NCBI GenBank assembly: GCA_914767715.1
Contig: OU612073.1
Coordinates: 12,526,001-12,586,000 of the forward strand
From: Membranipora membranacea
Taxonomy: Eukaryota; Bryozoa; Gymnolaemata; Cheilostomatida; Membraniporidae
DNA length: 60,000 nt
Reading direction: 5' to 3'
Of this stretch, positions 1 through 13,500 are shown piece by piece. The translations under genes and the position numbers were made by a program. Numbering within the stretch: the first letter of the stretch is position 1; each line of letters starts with the position of its first letter. A model generated the notes under the pieces. The model did no database searches and was not told the DNA's origin. It saw nothing but the letters and a program-made list of their open reading frames with translations.

Positions 1-42
1 GCAATAAAGTTTTTAAAAAATTGATAGCTGATCATTTTTACA

Positions 43-3000
43 GGTCATACTGACCTTTGTCTGAATCATCCTCCTCATCATCCTTTTCATCCTCCTCTTC
101 ATCCTTCTCAACATCATCAACACTTTCAGCCTCTTCCGGCTCATCATCAGCGTCGCCGCCATCATCTTCAGAGTTCTCTTCACTGCCTTCTTCATCCATC
201 GACTCAGCGTCCTCCTCGTCCTTCAATTTCTTTCTAGCTTCTTTCAGTCTCTTTGCTTTGGTCTCTTTACTCTCAATGTTCTCAGAAGGAGCATCATAGA
301 AATCAGCAATGCAGTACTCTTTTCTGCAAAATGAAAAAAAAGGCATGAGTGTGAGTAAGCTAAAACATTACAAAATAGTCTTATTTTATTCAATTTCCAA
401 AGATAACAGTTTTTTTAAGGCATAACTCTGATTGAGAGCTTTTTTGGTATGATCGACATCTGATTGGGAGTTACCATACAAACAACTGTCCTTTCTAAGC
501 TACCAATTGGTCATGAATCCACAAAACCACATATATTGCCAGAAAAAAATCCTTAAAAGCCCTATAAGGCATAACTAAAAATTGATGAGGGCTTACCAAA
601 TTATAGTTCATCATGTTTGTGTTTTTAGATAGCACTTGTAACAAGATGTTGATAAGTATTCTAATGGTTGTGGTTCATAATTATTATTATCTTTTTCATC
701 ATCTTGATTGAAATTATTTTTTCCCTTTTTCTGCTTTTTTTTCTCGATGGCTGATTTTGTAAAACATTCTAATCGAATAACAATTATGCCAATAAAGTAA
801 AAAAAAAGAAACTAGAAGCAACGATATCAATAAGAGTGAGCTACTACTTGATTGATTGGTTTATTTGTTGTCTCTACTTACTCTAGGAACTGGAAAAACA
901 GCGAGACGATAGTCTTACTATTTTTCTCACATCTATGAGAGAAGCCCTGTATAGCCTTCCACATCAGCTGCCTATGATTGAAGTGGTCTATCTTAGTGTT
1001 GGCTAAGGGCCCGCTAGAGTCTTCGGCTGGAAACATCTCGTCCACAGGGTGTAACTCACACCCTTCATTAAATGCTGTTTCGTGTATCTCTGTGTCTGAA
1101 TGAAAATTTTTGGCATATATACATATTGGCATACTAAATAAACTAAGTAAAGCTATATATATATATATATATATAGGAAACACTTAAAAGTAACTCTAGT
1201 ACAATTTTTAACAATGATTATCATTAATGCAGGGGTCTGAAAAATCCACAGAAAAAACCAATTTAATTGTTGTTGTCTCCCTTTTTGAGGTCATATTAAT
1301 ACTATATACTATGTAGATATTAGTAGTTATATGTTTATGGGGAAAGGTCACTCACTCATGCAGTTTTCTGATGCTGTTGTCAGAAGCTCCTCATAGCAAG
1401 TCCAGAGTTTGTCACGGTTCAGTGAATTACCATGAGATTCTATCAGTGTAATCGTCTCAGGCCACATCATAGAAAAGTTCACATAGAGCATAGTGGAAAG
1501 ATATCTAAGTGGGACGTCATCCAGCATCCCCTTCAGCGGTAAGCGGTCATGTATAAGATCATAGTCTAAATCTCTCAATATCCTCAGCTTTTCTCTGTAA
1601 ATTGGAACAGCAAAAACGACCAGTTAGTGGTTGCCATAGGGTTATAGAGCTATAGAGCTATATACTCTAGCGTGGACAATGTGTACAAAAAAGCATCAGC
1701 TGTAGTCCTACTTGATGTATATAATAGTACACTAAAAACAACAAAGAACACAGTCAAGCTTTCAGCAGAATTCTGGTAGCAAAGAACACCAGACTTCTGA
1801 AAAATAGATCACCTGTAGTTGCTGAGTGTAGCCTCTTGTTCCTCAGATTTGAGGCAAATAGTGAACACACCGTCCCTTTCTACAACTTCCTCTCCTTCCT
1901 CTTGGTTCTCGGGCTTAGTGGTGGGTTTGTCGATCGGGAACATTGAGAGAATTCTTAAAGTCAGCAGTCGAACCTGAAAGAACATAGAACAACGTGTTCA
2001 GTTCAAGCAAGGTTCCCTCCTGATTACAATAATTAAAAATATTTCTTGGCGCTGACAAAAAATGCTTTTATGTGATAGCATACCAATATTAACAAAAACA
2101 AAACAACATCCACAATCTTCTAACAGTTCCTCAATTTTGGTTAAAATACAGGTTAGACATATTTCAAATTTCAAATGATTGGAAAACAGATAAACTTTTG
2201 CCAGCTTGTCGATAACCAGTGCATAAACAATCTGTAGACAGGTGGATACAGTAATGTATACACCTGTGCATACACCACCAAATGAAGTGTAAACCTTGGC
2301 TATACAAACCTGAGAATTGTATGTACTGATGTTTTTCTTCAGTAGAGGGTATGTGGACATAAATCTGTCCTCAGTGAATATAGCATCACCAGTGCCATGT
2401 GACTTGTGATAAGATAAGTATATGGAGACCAGATTGAGATGATGCTCACAACCTGGGTCTGCCCTACAAAAACAAAGGGAGACTTACGATGGATTATCGA
2501 TGGAGGGTATAATACTTGATACGGCTCAAAAAAATTATATGTTGTCTCCAGAACAGCCTCATCATCTGGATGGAGATACCAATTGAAAGAAATACTTAAC
2601 ATCACCATTTCACTCTTGAAAAGGGCAACAGTTGCTGTTTGTGAAACCACGTACTCCTTGATGAAACACCATAAAAAACTTAGAAAATTGTGGAATGCTG
2701 CTAGCTGAACACCAAACAATAATGGAGTATTTAAAAATCCATAATCAAGGCTTTGTAATGACAAGAAAATAACATTTATTGGTTCTATTGCTGAGTTGTG
2801 TTCACATGTTGAGTAATTTGTTCCATTTATAGTCCATTTTTATCACTGAAAAACACGATCTAATTTGCCTCGTGCTCTGATCAGTTTCAAATAAAGTTAA
2901 AGTTAAAAAAGTGAAGGTTAGATAGTGACAGTATTAAGTCTTACTCGAGTATTTTGAAGATAATCTGCTGATCTGGCACATGACCAGTCTGGAGACAAGC

Positions 3001-6000
3001 CTGCAGGCAGTGAGTCTTCAGAGCTGTCTCCAACTCCTCGTGTTCCACGAGGATATAAAACGCCGCCAGGAACAGCTTACCGTACTTATCCTATCAAACA
3101 TAACAAATATTATACTGATAACAAAAAAATGATATCACACCCAGATGTATGCCCACATATATATATATATATTCTAGAAAAGCAGCAAGCCGTTGTGGTG
3201 CCGGGCTCAGTTTCACTAACATTTTCAATCTACAAAAACGTACACAAGAACTTAAAACAAATTATGGTTTGGATTTAACTTCCAGGTAGCTGTCCTATGT
3301 GTCATGTGCCTAAGGAAATAGTCTTTTTTTCATTTTGTAAGCTTAATGACGAAGAGGTTTTACCTTATCCGCAGAAGTATGGTGAGGGAGAATATGAAAA
3401 GCAGTCCAAAGATTAACATCAGCACAGATGTGTTCTTCTACTGAATTTAGAGTGTCAGTTAAAATGGACAAAATTCTGTCTCTGGAACAAAAAAAAAGAA
3501 TATTGAAATTACGAGTTTGAGGTTTTCAACATTTGGATAAAGTGGTTAGTCACACACAAAAACATCATACGGAAGCTTGACCACACTGGCCTTATCACAT
3601 GGCCATTGTTGGTCTTGGTTTATGCAAGGAGTTAGAGAAACTAACTAACTCATTGGGTTATGTAAAACTAAAAAGTGGCTGTATGCTTTGACACTGCATA
3701 CATGCTATATCCTTCTCAGCACCATTAATTTCACCCCATTACAGCCTTATTTTGTACACCAATAAGAGCATCAAATATACAGAAACAGTCAACACAAAAT
3801 TATACTTTGGCTTACTTTTTAGTTTTTAAGGTGATTGGGTAAGGGTCGAAGGGTTCATACACCCCGTCCCGTCTATCACGCCGTTTGGATAGTAGCACAC
3901 CACTGAGGCTATAGAAGACCAGCTGGCCGTCTCTGTTCTCATCATCAGAGTCAGCGTCTGCTGCCAGGCAGTCATTACAGAACTCTAAATATCGTCTCAG
4001 CACATCCTTAATACGCAGAGAAGAGGCACATATAAATTAATTGAATAAACTTTACTGTCTGTAAAAATGGCACTAGATTGAGAATATAGAATTAGCTTAC
4101 TATAGGTATACACACATATGGCCTGTCTGCATTGGAAATAATATTATGATAATTTGTCCATGAGAGTTGTGTATCCTGTATGTTATGTTTGTGAAAAATC
4201 TTGGGAATCCCAAGTAAGTTAGCCAAATCAAAAATGTCAACACTGATGTCATAGTGAAGATTATTTGGGAAATGACGAGAATTGAAACTGTACACGATTA
4301 TGACAATAAACTTATGGTCGATCAAGATAGTGTCTTGCTAATCGCCCTATCAATCACAATGTGACAATCATCGATCATCTAAACCAACAAATTGAGAAAT
4401 GTCAGGTATTTACGATTATGTTTATACTAACTAGGGACCACTGGTGGGTTGCATAACATAACTATACTGAATAATACAGCGAGAGTGGGCATATGCGTTT
4501 TATAGTAAATGTTCCTACCAGTGGCTTACGCTGTGCTCATGTGTCGGTATGTACATGGAGAAAATGTCTTTACAAACACGTTCAAGACTACCAACGCAAG
4601 ATGTGTGAGAATGGATAGGAGTTGTCTTCTCAATATCAATGGACAGACAACTCTTGTGAAGACTGATGTCTATACATGAAGTTATCAAAATCTTGTAGAA
4701 TAACTAAAGATTCACATAAAAATAAAGTAAAACAGTTTGGTTGTCATCGACAATCAGATGAGACATACCTTTTCAAACTGGCTGTACTTGACGATGCTTT
4801 CTGTGAAGGTGAATATCTCATCACTTTGTTTCACACATTTCTTGTTGTAGATAAGACCAAGACATTTAACTATAGTAGCCGTGTCTGGACTTCTCTTATC
4901 ACTTAGTAACAACTCTCTCATCATCTCTAAGGCTCTAGAATAAGAAAAAACAAGTTTTCAAATAGATCTTATTTCCTTTTGGTATAAGTGTGACCAAGGA
5001 GTGAACCTTGGTCGCACAAAACATCAGGATTTGTTTCTTGATCAGAAAGATAAGTATCCTCAAAGATATCCAAATGACTTGATGAGCAGCACTAGTATAT
5101 GGACTCACAGCTGGTGTGAAACAAGGAGAAAATCACTAAGGCGTTCAAAATGAAAATGATTAGTTATCTACCCTTTTAAGATTTATTTATTTTATAGAAT
5201 TTTGCATCCCAAGTTTCCAAACTTCCACCATATTGAACCTCCTCAGTTGCTTAGCAGGAGTCAATGTTTACTCTTCAACACGTTACATATCGTATCAGGC
5301 TGGATAACTTGCTCGATGATAATGATGTCTCTGATTTGTGATATAAAGTGACAACTTCAGGTTAAACACATCTAGAGAAATGAAACTCACCTATTCACAG
5401 TACCGCGGTCAAATGATTCATCACTTAAAGCATTTAGAAGGGGTATGATAGTCTCGTTACACCACTGGCTACACTCCAGCTGATTCGAGGGCAGTAAATA
5501 ACATTTCTTATGCTCCATAGCACATTGTAAGTACGAAGCTATACAGTCGATCCTCTCAGTGTTACCTGATTCTAAGGCGGCTTTAACCTCTTTCTGTAAT
5601 CATTACACAAAAAAGTTTTAGATTTGAAGCCGGTGTTTTAATTTGGATTCAACGTTGCAAATTGGCAGAAATTATCCAAGGAATTTTTATGTATATCTTT
5701 TTGCGAAGTTTTACCCAGTAACGATCGAAGCTGTTATAAATAAATCATATTTTTTACAAAGCGCATCTGATAAAAATCTAATCATTCCTTGTCGGGGAAA
5801 CAGGTTCTCTGATATTTAAACTCTTCACTGCTTGATGTCACAGATGCAATTTATTCTTTGTGAGCATTTAAGAATCTACCAATTTCAATGTCCAAAAGTG
5901 CGCAAGCTAACCAAGCCAACCCTAATAGCCTCACTCATTTCCTTGGCAATTACCCTTAGATAAAGCGTGTCATGTGGCCAGTTTTGATGGTACAAATCCT

Positions 6001-9000
6001 GACCTACCTTAATAACATTCCACAATGGCTGCGTATGCTCTAGATCGATATGATCACATAGAAGCTGCAGTGCTGTATGTACAGCATAGAACTGTGGTGA
6101 GCTGCTGCCTTGATCTCCAACATAGGTGAACAGGTATGTGAATGTCTCCTCAAAACATCTGAAACAATTTTAAAGGAAATTCATTAAAAAAAACCTAATA
6201 AATGGGCCGAAAGTTGAATGGCAGTGATGTGAGCTGATTTCATGTTTGGTTAGTTTGGTATGCGTGATAGAGTTTAATCCATAGACTTAATAAACAAAGT
6301 ATATGGTTTAATCTATGGATTGAATGAAGTATATGGTTTAATCTATGGATTGATTGAAATTTTGATGATTAGAAAGGTTAGCGTTATTTCAAATCTTTCA
6401 ACCAAACAATATGCAAGAGACAGAACCTAATGAGCATGAAGCATATTGTGTGACATTAGACATGTTGCGAACGTTGTGAGAAACGACAGCTTAATGACTC
6501 GAGAAAATCTCTCCCATTCAATCCGGTAGAAGAATTTCTATATGTTGAGATAATTAAAATCCATTATAAGAGGTTGTCTTTTCCATTGTCGGGAGGGTAC
6601 AACTCCGAATTATGTTGATACCACTGCGTGTCTGGGGAAAATACAACTCTCTATTGACATGATTTTTTTTTAGCCAGGGAATAAGATTTGTCATGCAGCT
6701 AATAAACATACGAGTGAAAGAATTTCTTGGGTCCTTTCACCATCTCAAAGATCAGATTTCCGATACCATCCCGATACTCCTCCTTCTTAAGCGTAGAGAA
6801 GAGAACTTTGAACAGCTGTTTCTTATCCTTGATTTTCCTCATCAGATAGCTTACACTTTCAGCAGCGAATCTCCTCATGTAATCCGTAGAATCATAACCA
6901 AGAAAAGGCTCATACAACACATAAATCTACAAGTAAATAAAAACATATACATTACCCTGAGATAGCTGGCACAAGACAGCCAACAGACCATACAACTATT
7001 GGCAGTAAGAGAGTACATAAGGAAACCTATATCATTGAGTAAGAAACGTTTATCAGGGGGGTCTTTCAATTGAAAACAGTTAAAATCGCAATCTGATAGC
7101 TCACTCAATGAGTGATACCTGCTAGGGTCTCGCTCAGAAATCGCTCACTCATTGATGGAACTATATACATTCTGAGTGAGCGATTTGGGAGCGATTTTGT
7201 CAAATTGAAAGACCTAGTGGGTGATAATTTTGGGCGATGGCGATAGTTTGTTTTAGTAAAAAACATCGCTCATTCCAGTTCAAAGGCCCCCGGGTCAACC
7301 ATGCAAATGACTCACTACTGAAAAGGCAATTTCTTTAAATTCTGTGAAATGAAACTCGTATTAAACAATAATACTAATTTAGGATATTTGAAGGCAGGTT
7401 TTTTGTGTTACTGCTGTAACCAGCACACTGTATAAAGTAGATAGAAATGAGAGTTCTTCTGACCAGTGATGTGTTTATTATTAGTTGTCATTCACCCTGT
7501 TCTCATTGAACGATCATACTCGATATCTAGACACAGAATAGTACATCTAATTTCAACCCACCTTCTTCATATCGTTGATCATTTTCCTCCACAGGAACTT
7601 AAACAGATAGGATAGACAGGAGAAGGCCTGCTCTAGAGTCTCCCATATCTTTGAGTTTGTGGTCAGGATTTTGCATATCACAGGAAAAAATCTGTCAAAG
7701 TACTGATAGAAATCCTTCTGTAGATCGCGAGCCAACTGCACCACAAGACTAAAATGTAGAAAAACCGAGAATGATTATATCACATTGTTAAATAATTTAT
7801 CATAGAAACAAACACGTAGTTCAATATAAAATGCAATCAAAAGCCAACACCAGCTAAATGGGATTAGCAGCCAGGGTTTCCAGTGTTGCCTTTTTTTACC
7901 AGTAGGCCTAGTTAAATTATTTGGAGTTGCTTTTTGGAGTTACCTTTCCACCCAAGCTATAAAAAGTTAAGGTAGCCAGTCATGACCATTTGCTGCTTAT
8001 GAATGAATAAGCTCAGGAGAGCGCTACAATGAAACATGTACAGGTGCATCCCTAGATTACTTACTCGAGTAGAGCCTCCATAGCCATACTGGCTGGTACC
8101 TGTAGATGTTCTAGTAGGCTGTCCACAACTTTCTGCTCATTATGCAGAAGCTGTGCAAAAGTCTGAGTGCAGCCTTGTACTTCACGGTAAAACTTAGCTG
8201 AAACAGAAAAGTCAGTATCTTGACCGATTGAATCACAAACCCAGCCAAGTTCAAAAAGCCATTCAAATATCCTAGACAAAAATACTCAGAAAACCTTCGT
8301 TTCGCAAATACAATATATAATCCAATTTATGCACCAAGACTTTTCATCACCTATGCATAGTCACATGGAGGACAGCTAAGAGCTGTGTATATGGCAATAA
8401 TGTTTATTTCTAACTGTACTTGAGAGAACTCCAAGTTTTTACTAATATAAGCGCTACTCATTGATTGAGCAATCCTTTACCTTGGCAATGTGCCATACAT
8501 TGATTGATTTTTACTGACTGTATTAGTTTTCGATCACCATTATAATGATAATCAATATGCTGTTAGGATATCAAATTACTAAAAAAACAGCTATTAAATT
8601 ACATTACAGAATACAACATAATATTATTACCAATACTAAGAGACTAAAGGCAGCATCAAACCAGTCAGACTTGTTTAGACTTGTTGATCAACATCCTGGG
8701 CATCCCAACTATCATATTGGTTATTTATGCTTCTAGCAATTGATGGATGATTGTACAGCAGCTTTGCAAATACGCAACAGCTCACATAATTCTCTTTTCA
8801 ATACCATCATTTTGCATGTTATTTCGAGTAATGATCTATCTTTTCCACTCATACCAAAACCAACCAACTCAGCACTGTTCACTGAAACAGTAGATCTTGG
8901 ATATACCTTGAGAGCACTGCGAAGTGTCTAAAAACTTTCTGAGGCTGCGTTGCTTTCTGCACCTTGACAGACACTCGAAGTCCACAGCCAAATATCTGCC

Positions 9001-10111
9001 CTTGGAATGGGCAGCTACATCCTATCAAACCTTCCATGACCAAACACTCAAACTTGACTACATTAGTACCTCAGTGCCTATGACACTATACTTCAGCTGG
9101 TAGCAATGGGTTTGTCATTCTCATACCAGACAGTGAATTCTGACAAGTCAAAGTGTCAAAAGGATATGCTGGATAAAGGATTTATTTCTAACAGTGTATT
9201 TAACTCACTGTAATGAGCAGTTTGATTTAGATCTCTCCATTTTAATAATCCTTCCTCAAAGAATGTCTCTTGATCCTACAACACACAGTCAACAACACCA
9301 GTTACTCCAATTATAAGCTGGCACAATCAACAGATTAGGAATGTCAAACGCAGGTATGAACAATACTTGTGTCTATCAATTTGTCACTTAATCAAGTGTC
9401 ATTGGCTTGTTTCTTTAATATAATCTGCACATGTTACACATTTTCCTCTCATATTATAACCATAACTCTCCCCAGCAGGTACTTCAACATGTATATGATA
9501 ACAATGATTGAATTAAAATTAATGACATCCTGTCCTGTTGATCTTACCTCCGGAGTCTCAGCCCTTTTTTCGATCTTCCTTGAGACGTCAACATTCACCG
9601 ACTGGATTCTCTCCGAGAAAGGTTGAAACTACAATAGAAGTCATACATTTGTAAACATTTTGTTGGTAGATAACAGATGCAACTTGTTTTGAAGAGCCCA
9701 TCTTTTTCCATGCTGAAAAATCCTATCCCTGTCCTGATTTGATACACAGCACATGTGACATGTGGTGCTTGTTATATATTGTTTAAACCGATTTCTTCGA
9801 CAAATCAATAGGATGTGCTACCTCATCTGAGGTAAGGAAACTGAGGTAAGGAAATATATATACATTACATATAAATAAATGTATATATATACTCATATGT
9901 CAATTGTGGCTGTCATTGCCATACCACAGCCAAACTCACAATCTCCATCTTAGATAGACTAATCAGGGACTAACTAACTAAGAATACTAACTTCACTTGT
10001 ATTGTAACTATATATATTATATAACTATCTATAATTATAATAAAATTTCCTGAAAATACAGACATAACTCCTTACCCTGTGAATCTTTTGAACACTAGTT
10101 GGCGTCCTCAT
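43..10111 (-). CDS. UTP20: UTP20 (small-subunit processome component 20), N-terminal third, partial
   Basis: UTP20 is a very large HEAT-repeat scaffold of the nucleolar U3 snoRNP/SSU processome, needed for 18S rRNA maturation. Seventeen exons chain in phase on the minus strand: 10076-10111, 9548-9628, 9209-9275, 8065-8197, 7562-7748, 6712-6926, 6008-6158, 5391-5593, 4769-4934, 3816-4006, 3364-3481, 2945-3090, 2468-2612, 1813-1973, 1356-1594, 882-1095, and about 43-323. Segments resembling recalled human UTP20 include EGLLKWRDLN, KFYREV, LVVQLARDLQKDFY, RRFAAESVSYLMRK, NYREKLRILRDL, VPLRYLSTMLYVNFS and EKEYCIADFYDAP, followed by a long acidic linker. About 900 codons lie here, against roughly 2,785 in human, so the rest is left of the window. 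The start ATG at 10111 opens a 12-codon exon. Exon 13 is the weak point: its strong GTAAGT donor at 2487 breaks phase, so the GTAGGG donor at 2467 was used. The donor of exon 17 is ambiguous (about 43 or 57). Identity is confident; individual boundaries less so. Confidence 0.9.
6297..6356. repeat. Two tandem copies of a 30-bp unit in a UTP20 intron
   Basis: The unit starting AAGTATATGGTTTAATC occurs at 6297 and 6327 with one difference near the end. A diverged partial copy lies just upstream (about 6268-6290). It lies in the intron between UTP20 exons 6 and 7 and contains no coding signal. Confidence 0.75.
7058..7214. mobile_element. MITE-like palindromic element, copy 1 (UTP20 intron)
   Basis: The left end reads GGTCTTTCAATTG and the right end CAAATTGAAAGACC, an inverted pair that extends imperfectly to AAAATCGC/GCGATTTT. 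Inside are further inverted segments (ATCGCTCACT...AGTGAGCGAT). A related copy is at 31848-32040. No transposase is present, so it is read as a non-autonomous DNA element. Confidence 0.7.
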
Positions 10112-10585
10112 TGTGAGAATAGGTGCTCAGCTACTTTCTGCAAACTATCAACATGCTATGCTAACACAGCTAACTGGTAATTCTTTAATGTTTTTGGTGA
10201 TCACAAGCTGACTCAGGTAGCTCAGATGAACTTTTCATGCCCATCAGTAGGAAATTTAGATTCTGTTAAACTCATAGGTTTTGTAACTTTCCGAAACAAT
10301 TTTTCACTGATTATTGAATTCTATTGTATATCTTGTATGAAATTTGCAATTTTTATTTTCATCTCAAATAAAATTCAAAGAGATTGATATTTCAGTTCAA
10401 AATATTTCTTTGATTGTTTATACAGTAATGCGCTTGAATTCTGTATGATAGTTTCCGATATATTAGTGAGTCCATTTTCTCCAATTCTCCATTTAAACTG
10501 AGCAAAAATTGAAAAAGTTTGGTAACCTTAGTGATCCATGTAGAAAAATCTTATCATCGCGAATGAAGTAAAGGCCAACCATATT
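10112..10585. promoter_or_regulatory. Divergent UTP20/CEP85 intergenic region, putative bidirectional promoter
   Basis: The inferred start codons of UTP20 (minus, 10111) and the CEP85-like gene (plus, 10586) face away from each other across 474 bp. Both first exons are tiny (12 and 13 codons). The gap must hold both 5' UTRs and any promoter. It is AT-rich, with no obvious TATA box at a fixed distance and no CpG-rich block. A shared promoter is inferred from geometry alone. Confidence 0.5.
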
Positions 10586-13500
10586 ATGACAACATCCAGA
10601 CCACCCGTACAATCAAATGTGATGGGTGAGTCATATTATAAACTATGTAGATAGCTTACACTTTCGTGTTTTTGTACTTTAGCAAAACAAGCTTGTTTTG
10701 TGACTTGTCTCACTTATAAATAATATTATTTATAACAACATCATCATCAATCAACCAAGATCTGCTTCAACTTCATAATTGTATATATGTTTATATATAC
10801 ACACACAAGGTACTCTCAATTTTCTTACAATATCATCATATGGCAGATATGGCCACCACAACAAGCAATATATTTGTTGGGAACTGTGAGTGAGTTGAAC
10901 CAACACACACAGACAGGAGGTTTAGCATGGAACCATAACAAAGTTAAGTTCAGTTGTGAAACACCTGAGTTTCAAGTTTGCAAGCCAGTGGATCACATAG
11001 GACCACTACAAACCAAGATGTGTATGATGTACGCTTATATGTGTTATTAGCACCCTGTCTTAGCTCACTTTACTAGCTGGAAATATAGGGCCTAGCTAGT
11101 TCTCAATACAAGCATCTTGCTGGGTAGGCCTGACTATTAATTGGTTTGTGGTCTTTTGTATCAGCATATAAAAGACGGGCAAAGCTTTTGTTTAGAAACT
11201 ATACAATAATCACTGATCCTCATGTCCCCAAAAATGCACTAATGCAACTGACAACCTTCAATATCCCCAGAATATCCAGATAACTGCACTATAGTTTATC
11301 ATCATGTTGAGCTTCCTCCACATCTACTTCTTTTCTGCTATTACTGTAATGCAATGCGTTGATGGGTCTCTTTTATCCCAAGTAAGCCATGTGATCCCGA
11401 CTAGTCTTTACAAAGAGAAAATGAACCGCCAACAATATAACGTCATCACAGTGGGGATTATCAATCACAATCATACTGTGACTTGTACATATTTGTAGGT
11501 TTTGAAGAAATACTCAGTGGTGATATGTTCTTAACACCTCGGAACAGTTTGACCTCAAGTAACCTCCACTTTTCACCAAGGCCGGTTGTAAAAACAACCA
11601 CCGTGATAAAAGGTAGTATGGTATGCTTTATCATGAGACTTCATGTTTTATTAATATGTATCACTGTCAAACAAATGTTGCAAGACTAGATAAAGTGTCA
11701 ACCCTGCTTATTGGCGGAGGGAAATTTTCACCACGGTCAATCTTAGCTGATGTTGAATCTATGCTAATGATGCGATCCAAACAACCAGCAAAATATTTTT
11801 TTGATATTATATTAGCCGTAGTATTGAGCCTTGCTTGTGAGCAGAACAACCGTGACTGTGAACTTAATCTGTATCAATGTATGTATTCAGATTCTCCCAG
11901 TAAGTCACGATCACCTCGCCATACACCATCTAAGAAGTTGTATACCTCCTCTATGATATGTGATCGGTGTGGAAACTGTGATGCATGTGAGAAGAGACAG
12001 CACAGAACGTCACGTCATTCTGACAGTCCTAGAGATTCTCCTCACCGAACACCAAATAGACCACAAGATATCAGATCTGGAGGTGACCACTTATCACCGA
12101 AAGCTAGAGATTTTGCCACAACTGACGGTAATCAACAGCAGTTTTCATTTGTGTGCTACATACTAATAATGAAATATTTTAATACAAAAAATCAATTCAA
12201 AATGTTTGACTGCAGGAGCAGAAATTTGGCCTTCCTGCCGCAAACAACCCACAAATTTAACCTGGTTGTATTCTATACTGTTCACAGTGGTCTAGTTTTA
12301 GAGGTCTCAGTTAATGCTAGACCTAAAATGCTAACCATCAACAACAAGTTGATTAGTAAACATCATTCTGGTTATCACTATAATCGACTGTATTTTGTAG
12401 GATCCAACTGTGATGATGAAAGTGTCAAATCGTTCCAACCTCAGTTTCTGACTGCATCACAAAATAAGGTATGTTTTATCAGCAGAGGTCGGTCTACTAT
12501 GATGAACAACAGAAATTGATAAACAAAAGCAAATCACTGCTCTTTAATGTTTTGTAGTTACCCTCCCACTGTTCAGGTGTCCATGACTCTCACTTATCAC
12601 ATTCTTTTTTGAGGGAATGCTCATCCTGACCTAAATTCGGGGAGGATAGTGGGATGAAACGTCCAATGATCTCCAAGACAGCCTGACATCTTTTTATTGT
12701 TACTGTTGCTGGGAGAAGCCTGAGTATACCTCCAATATGAGAGCTAGAATTGAAATGGAACCTCACACAATATATCTGTATAATTGATCATTTGCGTTAT
12801 CAAAGCTCTTCTGGAATGGTCTTGTTACCAATTCAGTTTCATGTGGTTAATTTGTTTTCATTTAGGAGAATAAGCAAAGTAAATGGGAGACAGTCCGAGC
12901 GATTACAGAAACGATTATAAAAGAAAAGGATATGATCATAGAAAGGTTTGTTATACTATCTGATTAACTGAAGATACTACCTCTATCCATTTATTATCAT
13001 TCATTCCTTCACTACGTTCATTGTTAACGGTTTGTGTCTCATGGCTATTTCAGATCATATGTTTTCTTGCTTCTTATATATATATACATGCACAAAAGAT
13101 GACTCAAGTTAAAATAATTTGATATCAAACAATTTAAAATTTTGGCATCCTTATTTGAAGTATAGATATTATGTGAGATAATGTAGAGAATTTCATGATT
13201 ACTGATTGTTTGTTTTACAGACAGAAGTTGAAGAGGTTACAGTTAGAACAGCAGGTCAGAGATTTAGAGACTAAACTGAGAGATACAGTCTTATCTCAAT
13301 CTACACATACAGTACAGAGCTGTGCTGAGAGCAGACAACTCGAACAAGAGGTTAGATTTAGCATATTCATAATAAACAGACATGCTGATGAAGATATTCA
13401 ATATGTTAAGAGCCTCTACAAGTATTGTTAACTTCTTTGGCTAGTACTGGGGACTACGCGCAATCAACATAACACTCCAATATGACCATAAATACAATTT

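Noticed and set aside
57-299. Plus-strand poly-serine open frame
   Set aside because: It is the antisense shadow of the acidic Asp/Glu linker in UTP20 exon 17; GAN codons read backwards give Ser/Phe codons.
4092-4325. 77-codon minus-strand open frame between UTP20 exons 9 and 10
   Set aside because: Exons 9 and 10 join directly in phase, and this stretch matches nothing in UTP20.
11623-12519. Single 298-codon open frame
   Set aside because: It is not one gene. It covers CEP85-like exons 3 and 4 plus an intron (12128-12400) that happens to be open.
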